A DNA stretch of 47,400 nt from positions 1 to 47,400 of the forward strand of contig SCVO01000054.1 of the NCBI GenBank assembly GCA_004322465.1, written 5' to 3'. Below, one piece after another: positions 9,040-16,119 of this stretch. The notes beneath the pieces were generated by a model, which did no database searches, was not told where the DNA came from, and saw nothing but the letters and a program-made list of their open reading frames with translations. The position numbers and the translations under genes are program-made. The number at the start of each line of letters is the position of its first letter. Position 1 is the stretch's first letter. Source of the DNA: Candidatus Nitrosotenuis sp. Its GTDB lineage: Archaea; Thermoproteota; Nitrososphaeria; Nitrososphaerales; Nitrosopumilaceae.

Positions 9040-9312
9040 TTATCGTCTATTAATCTTAAAATCGCGTTTTGGTTGCTGGGTAGATAGGAGTATTTGTTTT
9101 AGCTGATCATCGGTAATTTGTGCGTGTATTTTTCCCTGTGATACCATGCCGATCAGATAATTTTCAACAAGTGATGCAAGATCGGGTTTTACCATTCGTA
9201 CATTGTTTAGTCTGAGCCTCGCATCAGGCGATAAAATTTGTTTTAGAATCATTTCTTTTTGTGCTGTAATTTCCGCCTCGTTTGGAGTGTTTTCGTCTTG
9301 CGGGTAGCTCAT
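9040..9312 (-). CDS. PDCD5-family DNA-binding protein
   Basis: A 90-residue archaeal homologue of human PDCD5/TFAR19, a compact helical bundle that binds nucleic acid. The recognisable core is ILSPDARLRLNNVRMVKPDLASLVENYLI, followed by GKIHAQITDDQLKQIL and a basic C-terminal tail (KRDFKINRR). The N-terminus is acidic, and the protein is slightly shorter than typical archaeal members (about 110). It begins nine bases after the S19e stop; this S19e-PDCD5 pairing is widespread in archaea and suggests a translation-linked role. Confidence 0.88.
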   Translation of the reverse strand: MSYPQDENTPNEAEITAQKEMILKQILSPDARLRLNNVRMVKPDLASLVENYLIGMVSQGKIHAQITDDQLKQILLSTQQPKRDFKINRR

Positions 9313-9321
9313 AGTGTTTCA

Positions 9322-9774
9322 CTATGAATAAATTTTCAATAATGGGTTTTTCACGGCAAGTTCATCTAGAATGTCACTTGCAAGCCTGTCAAGTTTTTTC
9401 ATTCCTTGGTGGGATACTACTCTGCCTTTTCCTGCAACTTTTTCAACGTAACCTAGTTTTTCAAGCTCTTGTATGGCATGTCTTATGATTGAGCCGCCTG
9501 CATCTCTGTGATGAGCGCCGCCATATCCTACTGCTTTTGCGCCTCCATACATGATACGTAAGTCATTGATCCCAACAGGTCCATGAAGGTATAGCTTTCT
9601 TAGAATTGATGCGCAACGCTTGTACCACCATTCCTTGTCTTGTGGAGGTCTGTCTGCGTGAGAACCGGTCTTTACAAACATTGTCCATTCAGGCTTGCCA
9701 ATATTCTCACTTTTGAGTATGTCAGCTAGTCTTGATAATAGAATATCTGCCGGTACGTCATAGGCCTTTGCCAT
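9322..9774 (-). CDS. rps19e: Small-subunit ribosomal protein S19e
   Basis: A 150-residue ribosomal protein found in archaea and eukaryotes. Diagnostic stretches are YDVPADILLSRLADILK, the KEWWYKRCASILRKLYLHGPVGI core, the GGAKAVGYGGAHHRDAGGSI loop and the C-terminal winged-helix part (IQELEKLGYVEKVAGKGRVVS). It is needed for maturation of the small ribosomal subunit. It lies between the RNase P component gene (32 bases upstream) and pdcd5, an informational operon. Confidence 0.96.
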   Translation of the reverse strand: MAKAYDVPADILLSRLADILKSENIGKPEWTMFVKTGSHADRPPQDKEWWYKRCASILRKLYLHGPVGINDLRIMYGGAKAVGYGGAHHRDAGGSIIRHAIQELEKLGYVEKVAGKGRVVSHQGMKKLDRLASDILDELAVKNPLLKIYS

Positions 9775-9805
9775 GAAATGAAAAACTTGTGTGTGGTCTT
9801 ATAAA

Positions 9806-10123
9806 TCATTTAGAAATAATCTTGCGATACGTGTGATTGCAAAAGCCGCAGGTTATTCGTATTGACTTGAGTGGCGATCTGCCAAGCCGTATTCTTGAGT
9901 TTACTCCCGGCGCAATGAAGCTTTTACACTTTTTGCAAAAAGTCATCTTAATTTCATACGGCATTCGTATTCTGTGCTTTGTGCTGATTTTCCTTGCGAG
10001 TAGCGCCTGCCTTTGAGCCAGTGTTGGGTTTTTCCTGGCATTCGAAACTGCCTCTTTAATCAGAATTTGCATTCTTTCTTTTGCTATTTCCCTAAGATCC
10101 AGCTTCATGAAATTAGAAAGCAT
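9806..10123 (-). CDS. rnp4: Ribonuclease P protein component 4 (Rpp21)
   Basis: Predicted protein subunit of the RNase P ribonucleoprotein that trims tRNA 5' leaders. The protein has two N-terminal basic helices (IAKERMQILIKEAVSNARKN, ALLARKIS) and a zinc ribbon with two cysteine pairs, CKKC and CGFC, as in Rpp21. The ORF track gives MGIMLSNFMKLDL; any of three in-frame ATGs could be used, and I list the second. About 105 residues is normal for the family. First gene of the rnp4-rps19e-pdcd5 cluster, divergent from the Sua5 gene by about 40 bases. Confidence 0.9.
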   Translation of the reverse strand: MLSNFMKLDLREIAKERMQILIKEAVSNARKNPTLAQRQALLARKISTKHRIRMPYEIKMTFCKKCKSFIAPGVNSRIRLGRSPLKSIRITCGFCNHTYRKIISK

Positions 10124-10173
10124 GATTCCCATAAAAATTCAATCTATCTGCAAGGTTTCGTTAATATGCAAGC

Positions 10174-11238
10174 ATGGGCTCTCTTTTAAAATCAAGGAAA
10201 ATGCAAACGAAGATTCTTAAAATAAATCCAACAAGACCACAGATTTCAATGATAAGACAAGCTGTGCAACTAATAAGAAAAGGGGAAACGGTAGCATTTC
10301 CTACAGAAACAGTTTATGGACTTGGGGCAGACGCCCTGAATCCTTCCGCAGTAAAGAAGATTTTTGAGGCAAAGGGAAGGCCTGCAGATAATCCACTAAT
10401 AGTTCACATACAGGACAAAGAGGATCTCAAAAGACTTGCAAGCGATATTCCAGAAATAACGGAAAAAATAATTGAGAAATTCTGGCCGGGCCCACTAACC
10501 ATTGTTTTAAAAAAATCAAAAATTGTTCCAAAAATAACTACTGGCGGTCTGAATACAGTAGCAATCAGAATGCCAAAGAACAAAATTGCCAGTCTTTTGA
10601 TAAAAGAGGCAGGTATTCCATTGGCTGCCCCTTCTGCAAACTTTTTTGGCAGGCCAAGTCCAACTTTGGCAAAACACGTATCGGATGATTTGGGAGGAAG
10701 AATAAGCATGATCCTTGATGGAGGCAAGACAAAGATTGGGATTGAGTCTACCGTAATTGATCTGACAGGTAAGACTCCGATGTTGTTACGTCCTGGCGGT
10801 GTAACACTGGAGCAGATACAGAAACTTGTTGGAGCGGTCAAGATTCACCCCATGATCAAAGGGAAAAAATCAAAATTGATTCATCGCTCGCCAGGTATGA
10901 AATACAAGCATTACTCTCCAAATGCCAAAGTAATCCTAATCGAAGGCTCAACTCAAAACGTGAATAAGAAAATCTCACAGCTTGTAAGCAAATTCAAAAA
11001 ACAGCAAAAGCGCGTTGGCATAATGAGCACACAAAAGAATCGCATCTACAAGGCAGACATGACAAGATTTGTAGGCAGTAGTACTGACAAAATTGCCGCG
11101 AATTTATTCAGGTTGTTCAGAGAGTTTGACGCACAAAAAGTCGATATTATTCTTGTACACGGAATCAGCAAAAAAGGACTTGGGCTTGGAGTCATGAACA
11201 GAATAAGCAAAGCGGCACACAAGAAAATTAGAATTTGA
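10174..11238 (+). CDS. L-threonylcarbamoyladenylate synthase (Sua5 type)
   Basis: Makes threonylcarbamoyl-AMP from threonine, bicarbonate and ATP for t6A modification at position 37 of ANN-decoding tRNAs. The YrdC catalytic domain covers about 15-215 (GETVAFPTETVYGLGADALN, then KIFEAKGRPADNPLIVHI, PGPLTIVLKK, VAIRMP, LAAPSANFFGRPSPT, ESTVIDLT, LLRPGGVT). The linker SPGMKYKHYSPNA is the Sua5 signature, and the remaining 120 residues are the Sua5 C-terminal domain. 354 residues fits Sua5 rather than short YrdC. A second ATG at 10201 is possible. Confidence 0.95.
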   Translation: MGSLLKSRKMQTKILKINPTRPQISMIRQAVQLIRKGETVAFPTETVYGLGADALNPSAVKKIFEAKGRPADNPLIVHIQDKEDLKRLASDIPEITEKIIEKFWPGPLTIVLKKSKIVPKITTGGLNTVAIRMPKNKIASLLIKEAGIPLAAPSANFFGRPSPTLAKHVSDDLGGRISMILDGGKTKIGIESTVIDLTGKTPMLLRPGGVTLEQIQKLVGAVKIHPMIKGKKSKLIHRSPGMKYKHYSPNAKVILIEGSTQNVNKKISQLVSKFKKQQKRVGIMSTQKNRIYKADMTRFVGSSTDKIAANLFRLFREFDAQKVDIILVHGISKKGLGLGVMNRISKAAHKKIRI

Positions 11239-11299
11239 AAGTGTTGAATCTTGAGTTTTCATGATTAGATTCAACAAACAATAGTTTTATGAGAGAGGA

Positions 11300-11372
11300 T
11301 GCGGCCGCCGGGATTTGAACCCGGGTAACGGGCTTGGAAGGCCAGCGTACTACCAGACTATACTACGGCCGC
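11300..11372 (-). tRNA. tRNA-Gly (anticodon TCC)
   Basis: Reads on the minus strand as a 73-base cloverleaf: acceptor stem GCGGCCG/CGGCCGC, D arm GTAT...GTAC with GG in the loop, anticodon loop CTTCCAA (anticodon TCC, glycine), four-base variable region, and T arm CCGGG-TTCAAAT-CCCGG, with discriminator A. No intron and no encoded CCA. The anticodon stem CTGGC/GCCCG has one apparent T-C mismatch at the second pair. Confidence 0.95.
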
Positions 11373-11394
11373 ACAAGAATGAAACCCCTGCTGC

Positions 11395-12063
11395 CTACAT
11401 AAAAACGGTTTTTTCGTACTCGTAGAGAACGCGTGCAATGACGACATGTGCCTCAAGCGGACTTGTGTCCACTGAAAATAGGTTGTCGATTCTCTTCTTT
11501 ACAGGATCGGAAAAATCCCCCTTTGGGAATGCGCCCACAACCAGACATGACTCTGAAGTGCAAGTTGCCGCAGCATCGCGGTATGTGCTTTTGATTCCTT
11601 CTGAGCTCAGACCAACTACGTTGTCCGGCTTTATTTTATCAATCAGATCAGAAAATGTCATGTTTTTGATTTCAAGCAATTTCTGTCCGTCGGATTTGAT
11701 GATTTTTTCTGCAAACAGCTTTTCCATCAAACCTGCGAATCGGTGATATGATTTTGGAAGATGCACGCCGGGTTCCACAGTTATTACTTTATCATCAAGT
11801 GTGTGAACATAAATGGAAATCTCATCCTCAAAGTAAAGTGGGATTGTACATGCTTCAAGCAAGCAAAAGTGAACCAGATCTGGCCTTCCCCTTTTGATTT
11901 CGTTTTTAATTCCCTTCATTGCCCCAAAATGCCAAGAATTGTCAAGTAGAATTTCGGATGGCCTTTTGCCCATTTTTCTTGCATGCGATACAACTGAATT
12001 ATGATGCTGCAGTTCCTTTGGAACGAGTTCAAGCGAGGCTTCTGCAATAACTAGCGATAACAT
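11395..12063 (-). CDS. Ribosome biogenesis methyltransferase Nep1 (Emg1)
   Basis: SPOUT-class methyltransferase that N1-methylates a pseudouridine in small-subunit rRNA, important for ribosome assembly in archaea and eukaryotes. Matching segments are MLSLVIAEASLELVP, the LLDNSWHFGAMK motif, RGRPDLVHFCLLEACTIPL, IYVHTLDDKVI, the PKSYHRFAGLMEKL region, and the knotted C-terminal SAM site (LVVGAFPKGDFSDPV). Length of 222 residues is typical. Nine bases separate it from the upstream glycosidase-like gene, so they may be co-transcribed. Confidence 0.93.
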   Translation of the reverse strand: MLSLVIAEASLELVPKELQHHNSVVSHARKMGKRPSEILLDNSWHFGAMKGIKNEIKRGRPDLVHFCLLEACTIPLYFEDEISIYVHTLDDKVITVEPGVHLPKSYHRFAGLMEKLFAEKIIKSDGQKLLEIKNMTFSDLIDKIKPDNVVGLSSEGIKSTYRDAAATCTSESCLVVGAFPKGDFSDPVKKRIDNLFSVDTSPLEAHVVIARVLYEYEKTVFM

Positions 12064-12071
12064 TGCTAAGA

Positions 12072-13205
12072 TTAAGAATTCGCACTTAATTGTATTTGTT
12101 TTTTGATTTCATTCCAGCCTGATTTTTGTGTATCATCAGTTTTGATCAGTCCCGCATTACATGTGTATTTTGAGAGTCGTTCCTTTACGTATTCGTTGCC
12201 CCCAAGTCCTGAGCCGAGCCCGATTGTGATTTTTGGCGAGGGAAAGTTTTGTTCGATTCCGCACGTTCCCTCTGGCCTATCATACTGCCTGTACCAAGTA
12301 AAGAACTCAAATTTTGACGCATTTTTTCTGTAAAAGTCGTATGACTCTGATATGAATTTAGTCTGGTTTTGCTCACTGCCATGTACAAAATCAGATGTGC
12401 TCCAGCTTATCTCAAAGATGCCAACTTTTTTGTCAGGCACCAAATCCAGTGCCTTTTGTAGGTCTTTTTGTGCGTCCTCTGGCGTTTTTGAAATATCGTT
12501 CAGTCTGTCAACTGGGAGGTATGTAAATGCCACAAAGTCCCCCACATTAACATCAGATACGTAATGATCCAGATCCTTGTTTACTATGTTGTTTAGTGAA
12601 AACGCGTTTCCAAACTGGACGTTTGGATGTTTTTGCTTTAGTTCTGCGTATACATTGTTAAAGAATTCCTTGTATTGTTCCACATTGCCGTTAGCATCGT
12701 TAAAGTAAGAATCGAGCTCTCCTCCAATTATCACATGATCAATCATATCATATCTATTTAGAATAGTGTCTAGTGTTTTTACTAGGTTTTTCTCTAGGGT
12801 TTGTCCAAGAGCTGGCTGCCCCATCCAGTCTGGGTATGGCCCGATAATTCGTCCATTAACTACAGAAAAGTAAAGTGTCACTGCAAGGCCATTCTGCTTG
12901 TTTAGGTCCATCAGGATATCAGTGTCTTTCCAGTTGTACTCGTCTTTTTGCGGCTCTATGTGATTCCAGAAAAGATACATGTTGTTTCTTCCAATTCCTG
13001 TGAGAGACGCCTCAGAATACACTTTCTTTAGCTGATCCAATGTTACTTGATTAGATGGTGGATTTATGACAATTCCGAGTTTTTCGTTGTGACTAGTCTG
13101 AATTGGTTCTGGTGGTGAATTTGGTGGAGAGTTTGGTAGTAAGACCAAAACTGCCATTGCTATTACAACAGCTACGCCAATTGCCCCAAGGATTTTTTTG
13201 TCCAC
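12072..13205 (-). CDS. Membrane-anchored TIM-barrel protein, glycoside hydrolase-like
   Basis: A 377-residue protein with an N-terminal membrane anchor (about 5-23) and a proline-rich spacer, so the rest faces outside. The body reads like a clan GH-A barrel: a NMYLFWNHIEPQKDEYNW strand-helix start (compare W...P..G.YNW in such enzymes), LAVTLYFSVV, a glutamate after strand 4 (IIGGELDSYF, Glu163) and another at strand 7 (VGIFEISWST, Glu265). These positions fit acid/base and nucleophile, which is inference. Two C-terminal cysteines may form a disulfide. Substrate unknown; cell-surface glycan turnover is a reasonable guess. Confidence 0.6.
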   Translation of the reverse strand: MDKKILGAIGVAVVIAMAVLVLLPNSPPNSPPEPIQTSHNEKLGIVINPPSNQVTLDQLKKVYSEASLTGIGRNNMYLFWNHIEPQKDEYNWKDTDILMDLNKQNGLAVTLYFSVVNGRIIGPYPDWMGQPALGQTLEKNLVKTLDTILNRYDMIDHVIIGGELDSYFNDANGNVEQYKEFFNNVYAELKQKHPNVQFGNAFSLNNIVNKDLDHYVSDVNVGDFVAFTYLPVDRLNDISKTPEDAQKDLQKALDLVPDKKVGIFEISWSTSDFVHGSEQNQTKFISESYDFYRKNASKFEFFTWYRQYDRPEGTCGIEQNFPSPKITIGLGSGLGGNEYVKERLSKYTCNAGLIKTDDTQKSGWNEIKKQIQLSANS

Positions 13206-13252
13206 TAGTTCTGCTTTTAAAAATGATAGTAAAAAGAGTTATGATACTATGG

Positions 13253-15907
13253 TCAGCCTGACGTACAGCCGCTATAGCCACACTCTATGCAGATGCTACA
13301 CCCCTCAACGAATACCAAGTTATTCTTGCATGTTGGACACAATCTTTCTTCTCTTACTTCCTCTATGATTGGCGTTTCCATCATTTGCTCATCAGGAATT
13401 TTCAGCTCCAGTGCCTTGTTGACCTGGTTTCTGACATATTGGTTCTTGATGCTCTTTTTGATGTATTCACGCAGGTGTGTGCTTGGCGATACGTCGAATG
13501 TTTTTTCTGCATTTTCGCTTGTCATGTGAAGTACCTGAGTGTGCCTTGAGCCATCTCTGTATACGGTGATTCCCTTTAGTCCAAGCTCGTGTGCAAGAAG
13601 ATATGCAGCCTTGACATCTTCTGCTGAGACGTCACTTGGCATGTTAATTGTCTTTGAGATTGCGTTTCCAATCCACTCTTGCCATGTTGCCTGCGCCATT
13701 AGGTGATCGGACCAGTGTATGTCCATTGCAGTGACAAAGATGTTCTGAATCCATTCTGGGATTTCTGCCAGACCGCGAACAGAACCATAGTTATCTGCTA
13801 TTTTTGCCAAGAGTTCGTCACTGTATAATCCGTTTTCTCGCAACACCTGTTCGAAGATCTTGTTGGTATAGAAGAATCGCCCAACGGTTACTCGTTTCTC
13901 AAATACAAGCGCAAACGTTGGCTCCATTCCGTTCGTACAGTCCGCAATCATGGAAAGCGTTCCCGTAGGCGCAACTGTAGTGGTAAGCACGTTTCGTATT
14001 CCGTGTTTTTGGATGTTTGTGATTAGTGCGTCCCAGTCGTAGTAATGCTCGCCCTTTTGCTTTTCATAATAGCCTGCTACTGGAATCTTGCCTTCAGGAT
14101 ACTCTGTTTTTGAGCACAGATCAAACTCGCCCCTTGATCTTGCAAGAGCAATACTTTCTTCCATGGAATAGTATGTTAGTGCCTCAGCAAGTTTTGATTG
14201 GAATTCATAGCCTTCCTTTGAGTTGTACGGGATTCTCAGCTTGTACAGAAGATCGGCTACTCCCATCACACCGAGTCCTATCCTTCTTGATTCTTTGGAT
14301 GCCTTGTCAATTTCCGGCACTGGATAGTGATTCATGTCTATTACGTTGTCAAGGAATCTTGTTGTCTTGCGAATTGTCTCCTCATATCTTTGCCAATCAA
14401 ATTCGAATTGGCCATCTGCCTTTCTTTTCACAAGATTTGCAAGATTAATTGATCCTAGGTTGCATGATTCGTATGGATAGAGACTTTGCTCTCCACATGG
14501 ATTTGTAGCTCTGAGTGGCATTCCTCTTGCCTTTGCAAACACGTTGTACTTGTTGATGTTGTCAAAGAAGATCAGTCCCGGCTCTGCACTCTTCCATGCG
14601 GAAAGTGCAATCAGGTCGATTAGCTGATGTGCGTTTATCTCGCGAATTGGCACTCTGTCCCTTGAGCTTCTCAGAGTGTACTTGCCATCCTTGCTGTCCA
14701 CCACTGCAGACCAAAAGTCTTCCCAGATTCCAACGCTGACATTAAAGTTCTCAAGTATTCCGGCTTCTGTTTTGTTTGTGATGAATTTTTCAATATCTGG
14801 ATGCCATACTTCGAGGATTCCCATGTTTGCGCCTCTTCTTTTGCCACCCTGTTTGACTACCTCAGTTACGGTGTTGATGATGTTCATAAAGGAGACTGGG
14901 CCAGATGCTACGCCTGATGTGGATGCAACAATATCTCCTTCGTGCCTTAGGTCAGAGTAGTTGATTCCAACGCCCCCTCCGGATTTGAATATGAGGGCTG
15001 CATCGGATGTTGACTTCATTATATCGCCCATGTCATCAGGCATGCCAAGCACAAAGCATGCAGATAGTTGTCCTAGACGTCCACCTGCATTCATCATGGT
15101 TGGCGAGTTTGGCAAAAACTCTTGCTCTGTCATTAGAGAATAGTATTCTTGTATTCTGTCTGCATAGTTGTCAAACTTTTTAGCTGCAAGCAAGGTGAGC
15201 ACTTCTTTGAAGCTCTTCTTCATTTGTCCTCTGCTTGCAAGATAGACATAGTGGTTAATGAGTCCCCTAAAGTGCCACTTGTTCAGATAATAGGTTCCAA
15301 TCTTGAACTTGTAATCAAAGTCATCAAGCTTTGCAAGATATTTTTTAGCTTCTTCTGTGTCTTGTGTTATGCCTCCTTCTCTTGAGAAGACCTCATTATC
15401 ATACATGATGTCTCCAAGTGCAACAAGGACTGCCACTCGCTCAAACATTTGGCCGGGGCTTTCAGTGATTTCGCTTTTGTTGTTTCTCATCAAATATCTG
15501 GATGCCAGAACACGCAGGCAGTTAAGATCGAATGTCTTTGAAACATTATCAAGTGATTTGGTGTTTAGAACTTTCATTTTGTCCTCTCTTACTTTTCTTC
15601 TCTCATGTCGGTACAAAATGTAGGACTTTGCGATTTCGCCGTAGCCCTTTTCAATTAAGGTAGATTCAACCATGTCTTGCACATCCTCGACTGATGGCGG
15701 ATGTGATGCCGAAAATCCTTGCTGTATTAGCTTGTTTAATACACCATTTGTAAGATCCTCCGCAATTTTACGGTCTGCCTTACCTGTTGCGACTAGTGCT
15801 TTATAGATCGCATTTGTAATTTTTTCTTTATTAAAGTTGGTTATTCGGCCATCTCTTTTCTTAACGTCAATGATCGAACTCTCTATTTGTGAAAAATCTG
15901 TTGTCAT
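13253..15907 (-). CDS. nrdJ: Ribonucleotide reductase, adenosylcobalamin-dependent (class II)
   Basis: Reduces ribonucleotides to deoxyribonucleotides using a B12-generated radical. About 884 residues: an N-terminal ATP cone (about 8-100; VKKRDGRITNFNKEKITNAIYKA) for allosteric activity control, then the catalytic barrel with PTMMNAGGRLGQLSACFVL, KSGGGVGINYSDLR, NPCGEQSLYPYESCNLGSIN and APTGTLSMIADCTNGMEP, and a C-terminal zinc-ribbon tail (CPTC, CIECGYSGC) as in archaeal and thermophile NrdJ. The ORF track begins at a GTG at 15922, but that codon lies inside a Shine-Dalgarno-like GAGGGGAG, so the ATG at 15907 is the start. An ATP-cone regulator-like gene lies just upstream. Confidence 0.95.
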   Translation of the reverse strand: MTTDFSQIESSIIDVKKRDGRITNFNKEKITNAIYKALVATGKADRKIAEDLTNGVLNKLIQQGFSASHPPSVEDVQDMVESTLIEKGYGEIAKSYILYRHERRKVREDKMKVLNTKSLDNVSKTFDLNCLRVLASRYLMRNNKSEITESPGQMFERVAVLVALGDIMYDNEVFSREGGITQDTEEAKKYLAKLDDFDYKFKIGTYYLNKWHFRGLINHYVYLASRGQMKKSFKEVLTLLAAKKFDNYADRIQEYYSLMTEQEFLPNSPTMMNAGGRLGQLSACFVLGMPDDMGDIMKSTSDAALIFKSGGGVGINYSDLRHEGDIVASTSGVASGPVSFMNIINTVTEVVKQGGKRRGANMGILEVWHPDIEKFITNKTEAGILENFNVSVGIWEDFWSAVVDSKDGKYTLRSSRDRVPIREINAHQLIDLIALSAWKSAEPGLIFFDNINKYNVFAKARGMPLRATNPCGEQSLYPYESCNLGSINLANLVKRKADGQFEFDWQRYEETIRKTTRFLDNVIDMNHYPVPEIDKASKESRRIGLGVMGVADLLYKLRIPYNSKEGYEFQSKLAEALTYYSMEESIALARSRGEFDLCSKTEYPEGKIPVAGYYEKQKGEHYYDWDALITNIQKHGIRNVLTTTVAPTGTLSMIADCTNGMEPTFALVFEKRVTVGRFFYTNKIFEQVLRENGLYSDELLAKIADNYGSVRGLAEIPEWIQNIFVTAMDIHWSDHLMAQATWQEWIGNAISKTINMPSDVSAEDVKAAYLLAHELGLKGITVYRDGSRHTQVLHMTSENAEKTFDVSPSTHLREYIKKSIKNQYVRNQVNKALELKIPDEQMMETPIIEEVREERLCPTCKNNLVFVEGCSICIECGYSGCTSG

Positions 15908-15912
15908 TTCTT

Positions 15913-15920
15913 CTCCCCTC
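15913..15920 (-). promoter_or_regulatory. Shine-Dalgarno-like site of nrdJ
   Basis: The minus strand reads GAGGGGAG five bases before the ATG at 15907. It is an unusually strong ribosome-binding site in a region where many genes look leaderless, and it decides the start of nrdJ. Confidence 0.65.
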
Positions 15921-15922
15921 AC

Positions 15923-16119
15923 TAGGTGATATTAAATTGAATATAACTGTGATTACCAAAAAATTCAGATTTTAGCTCAACAATGTTTACACCGTTACGA
16001 GAAATTTCACAATAGTCAGTCGTGGGCGTGAAAACGAAATCAGTTAATTTCATACAAGATCGTTTTGGCAACTAGGATTAGCTTTTATCTCACAAAGATA
16101 GGTCTTGCGGATTTCGGAT
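15923..16119. other. Intergenic region between the ATP-cone protein and nrdJ
   Basis: About 200 bases without an ORF. It carries an inverted pair TTTCAC (16005-16010) and GTGAAA (16028-16033) separated by 17 bases, 100-125 bases before nrdJ. This could be an operator for the adjacent DNA-binding protein, but six-base arms are weak evidence. A TATA-like TTTAATAT lies nearer the nrdJ start. Confidence 0.35.

Noticed and set aside
14026-15623. Several plus-strand ORFs of 60-140 residues over the nrdJ gene
   Set aside because: They lie antisense to a strongly conserved reductase, have no recognisable motifs, and are composition shadows.
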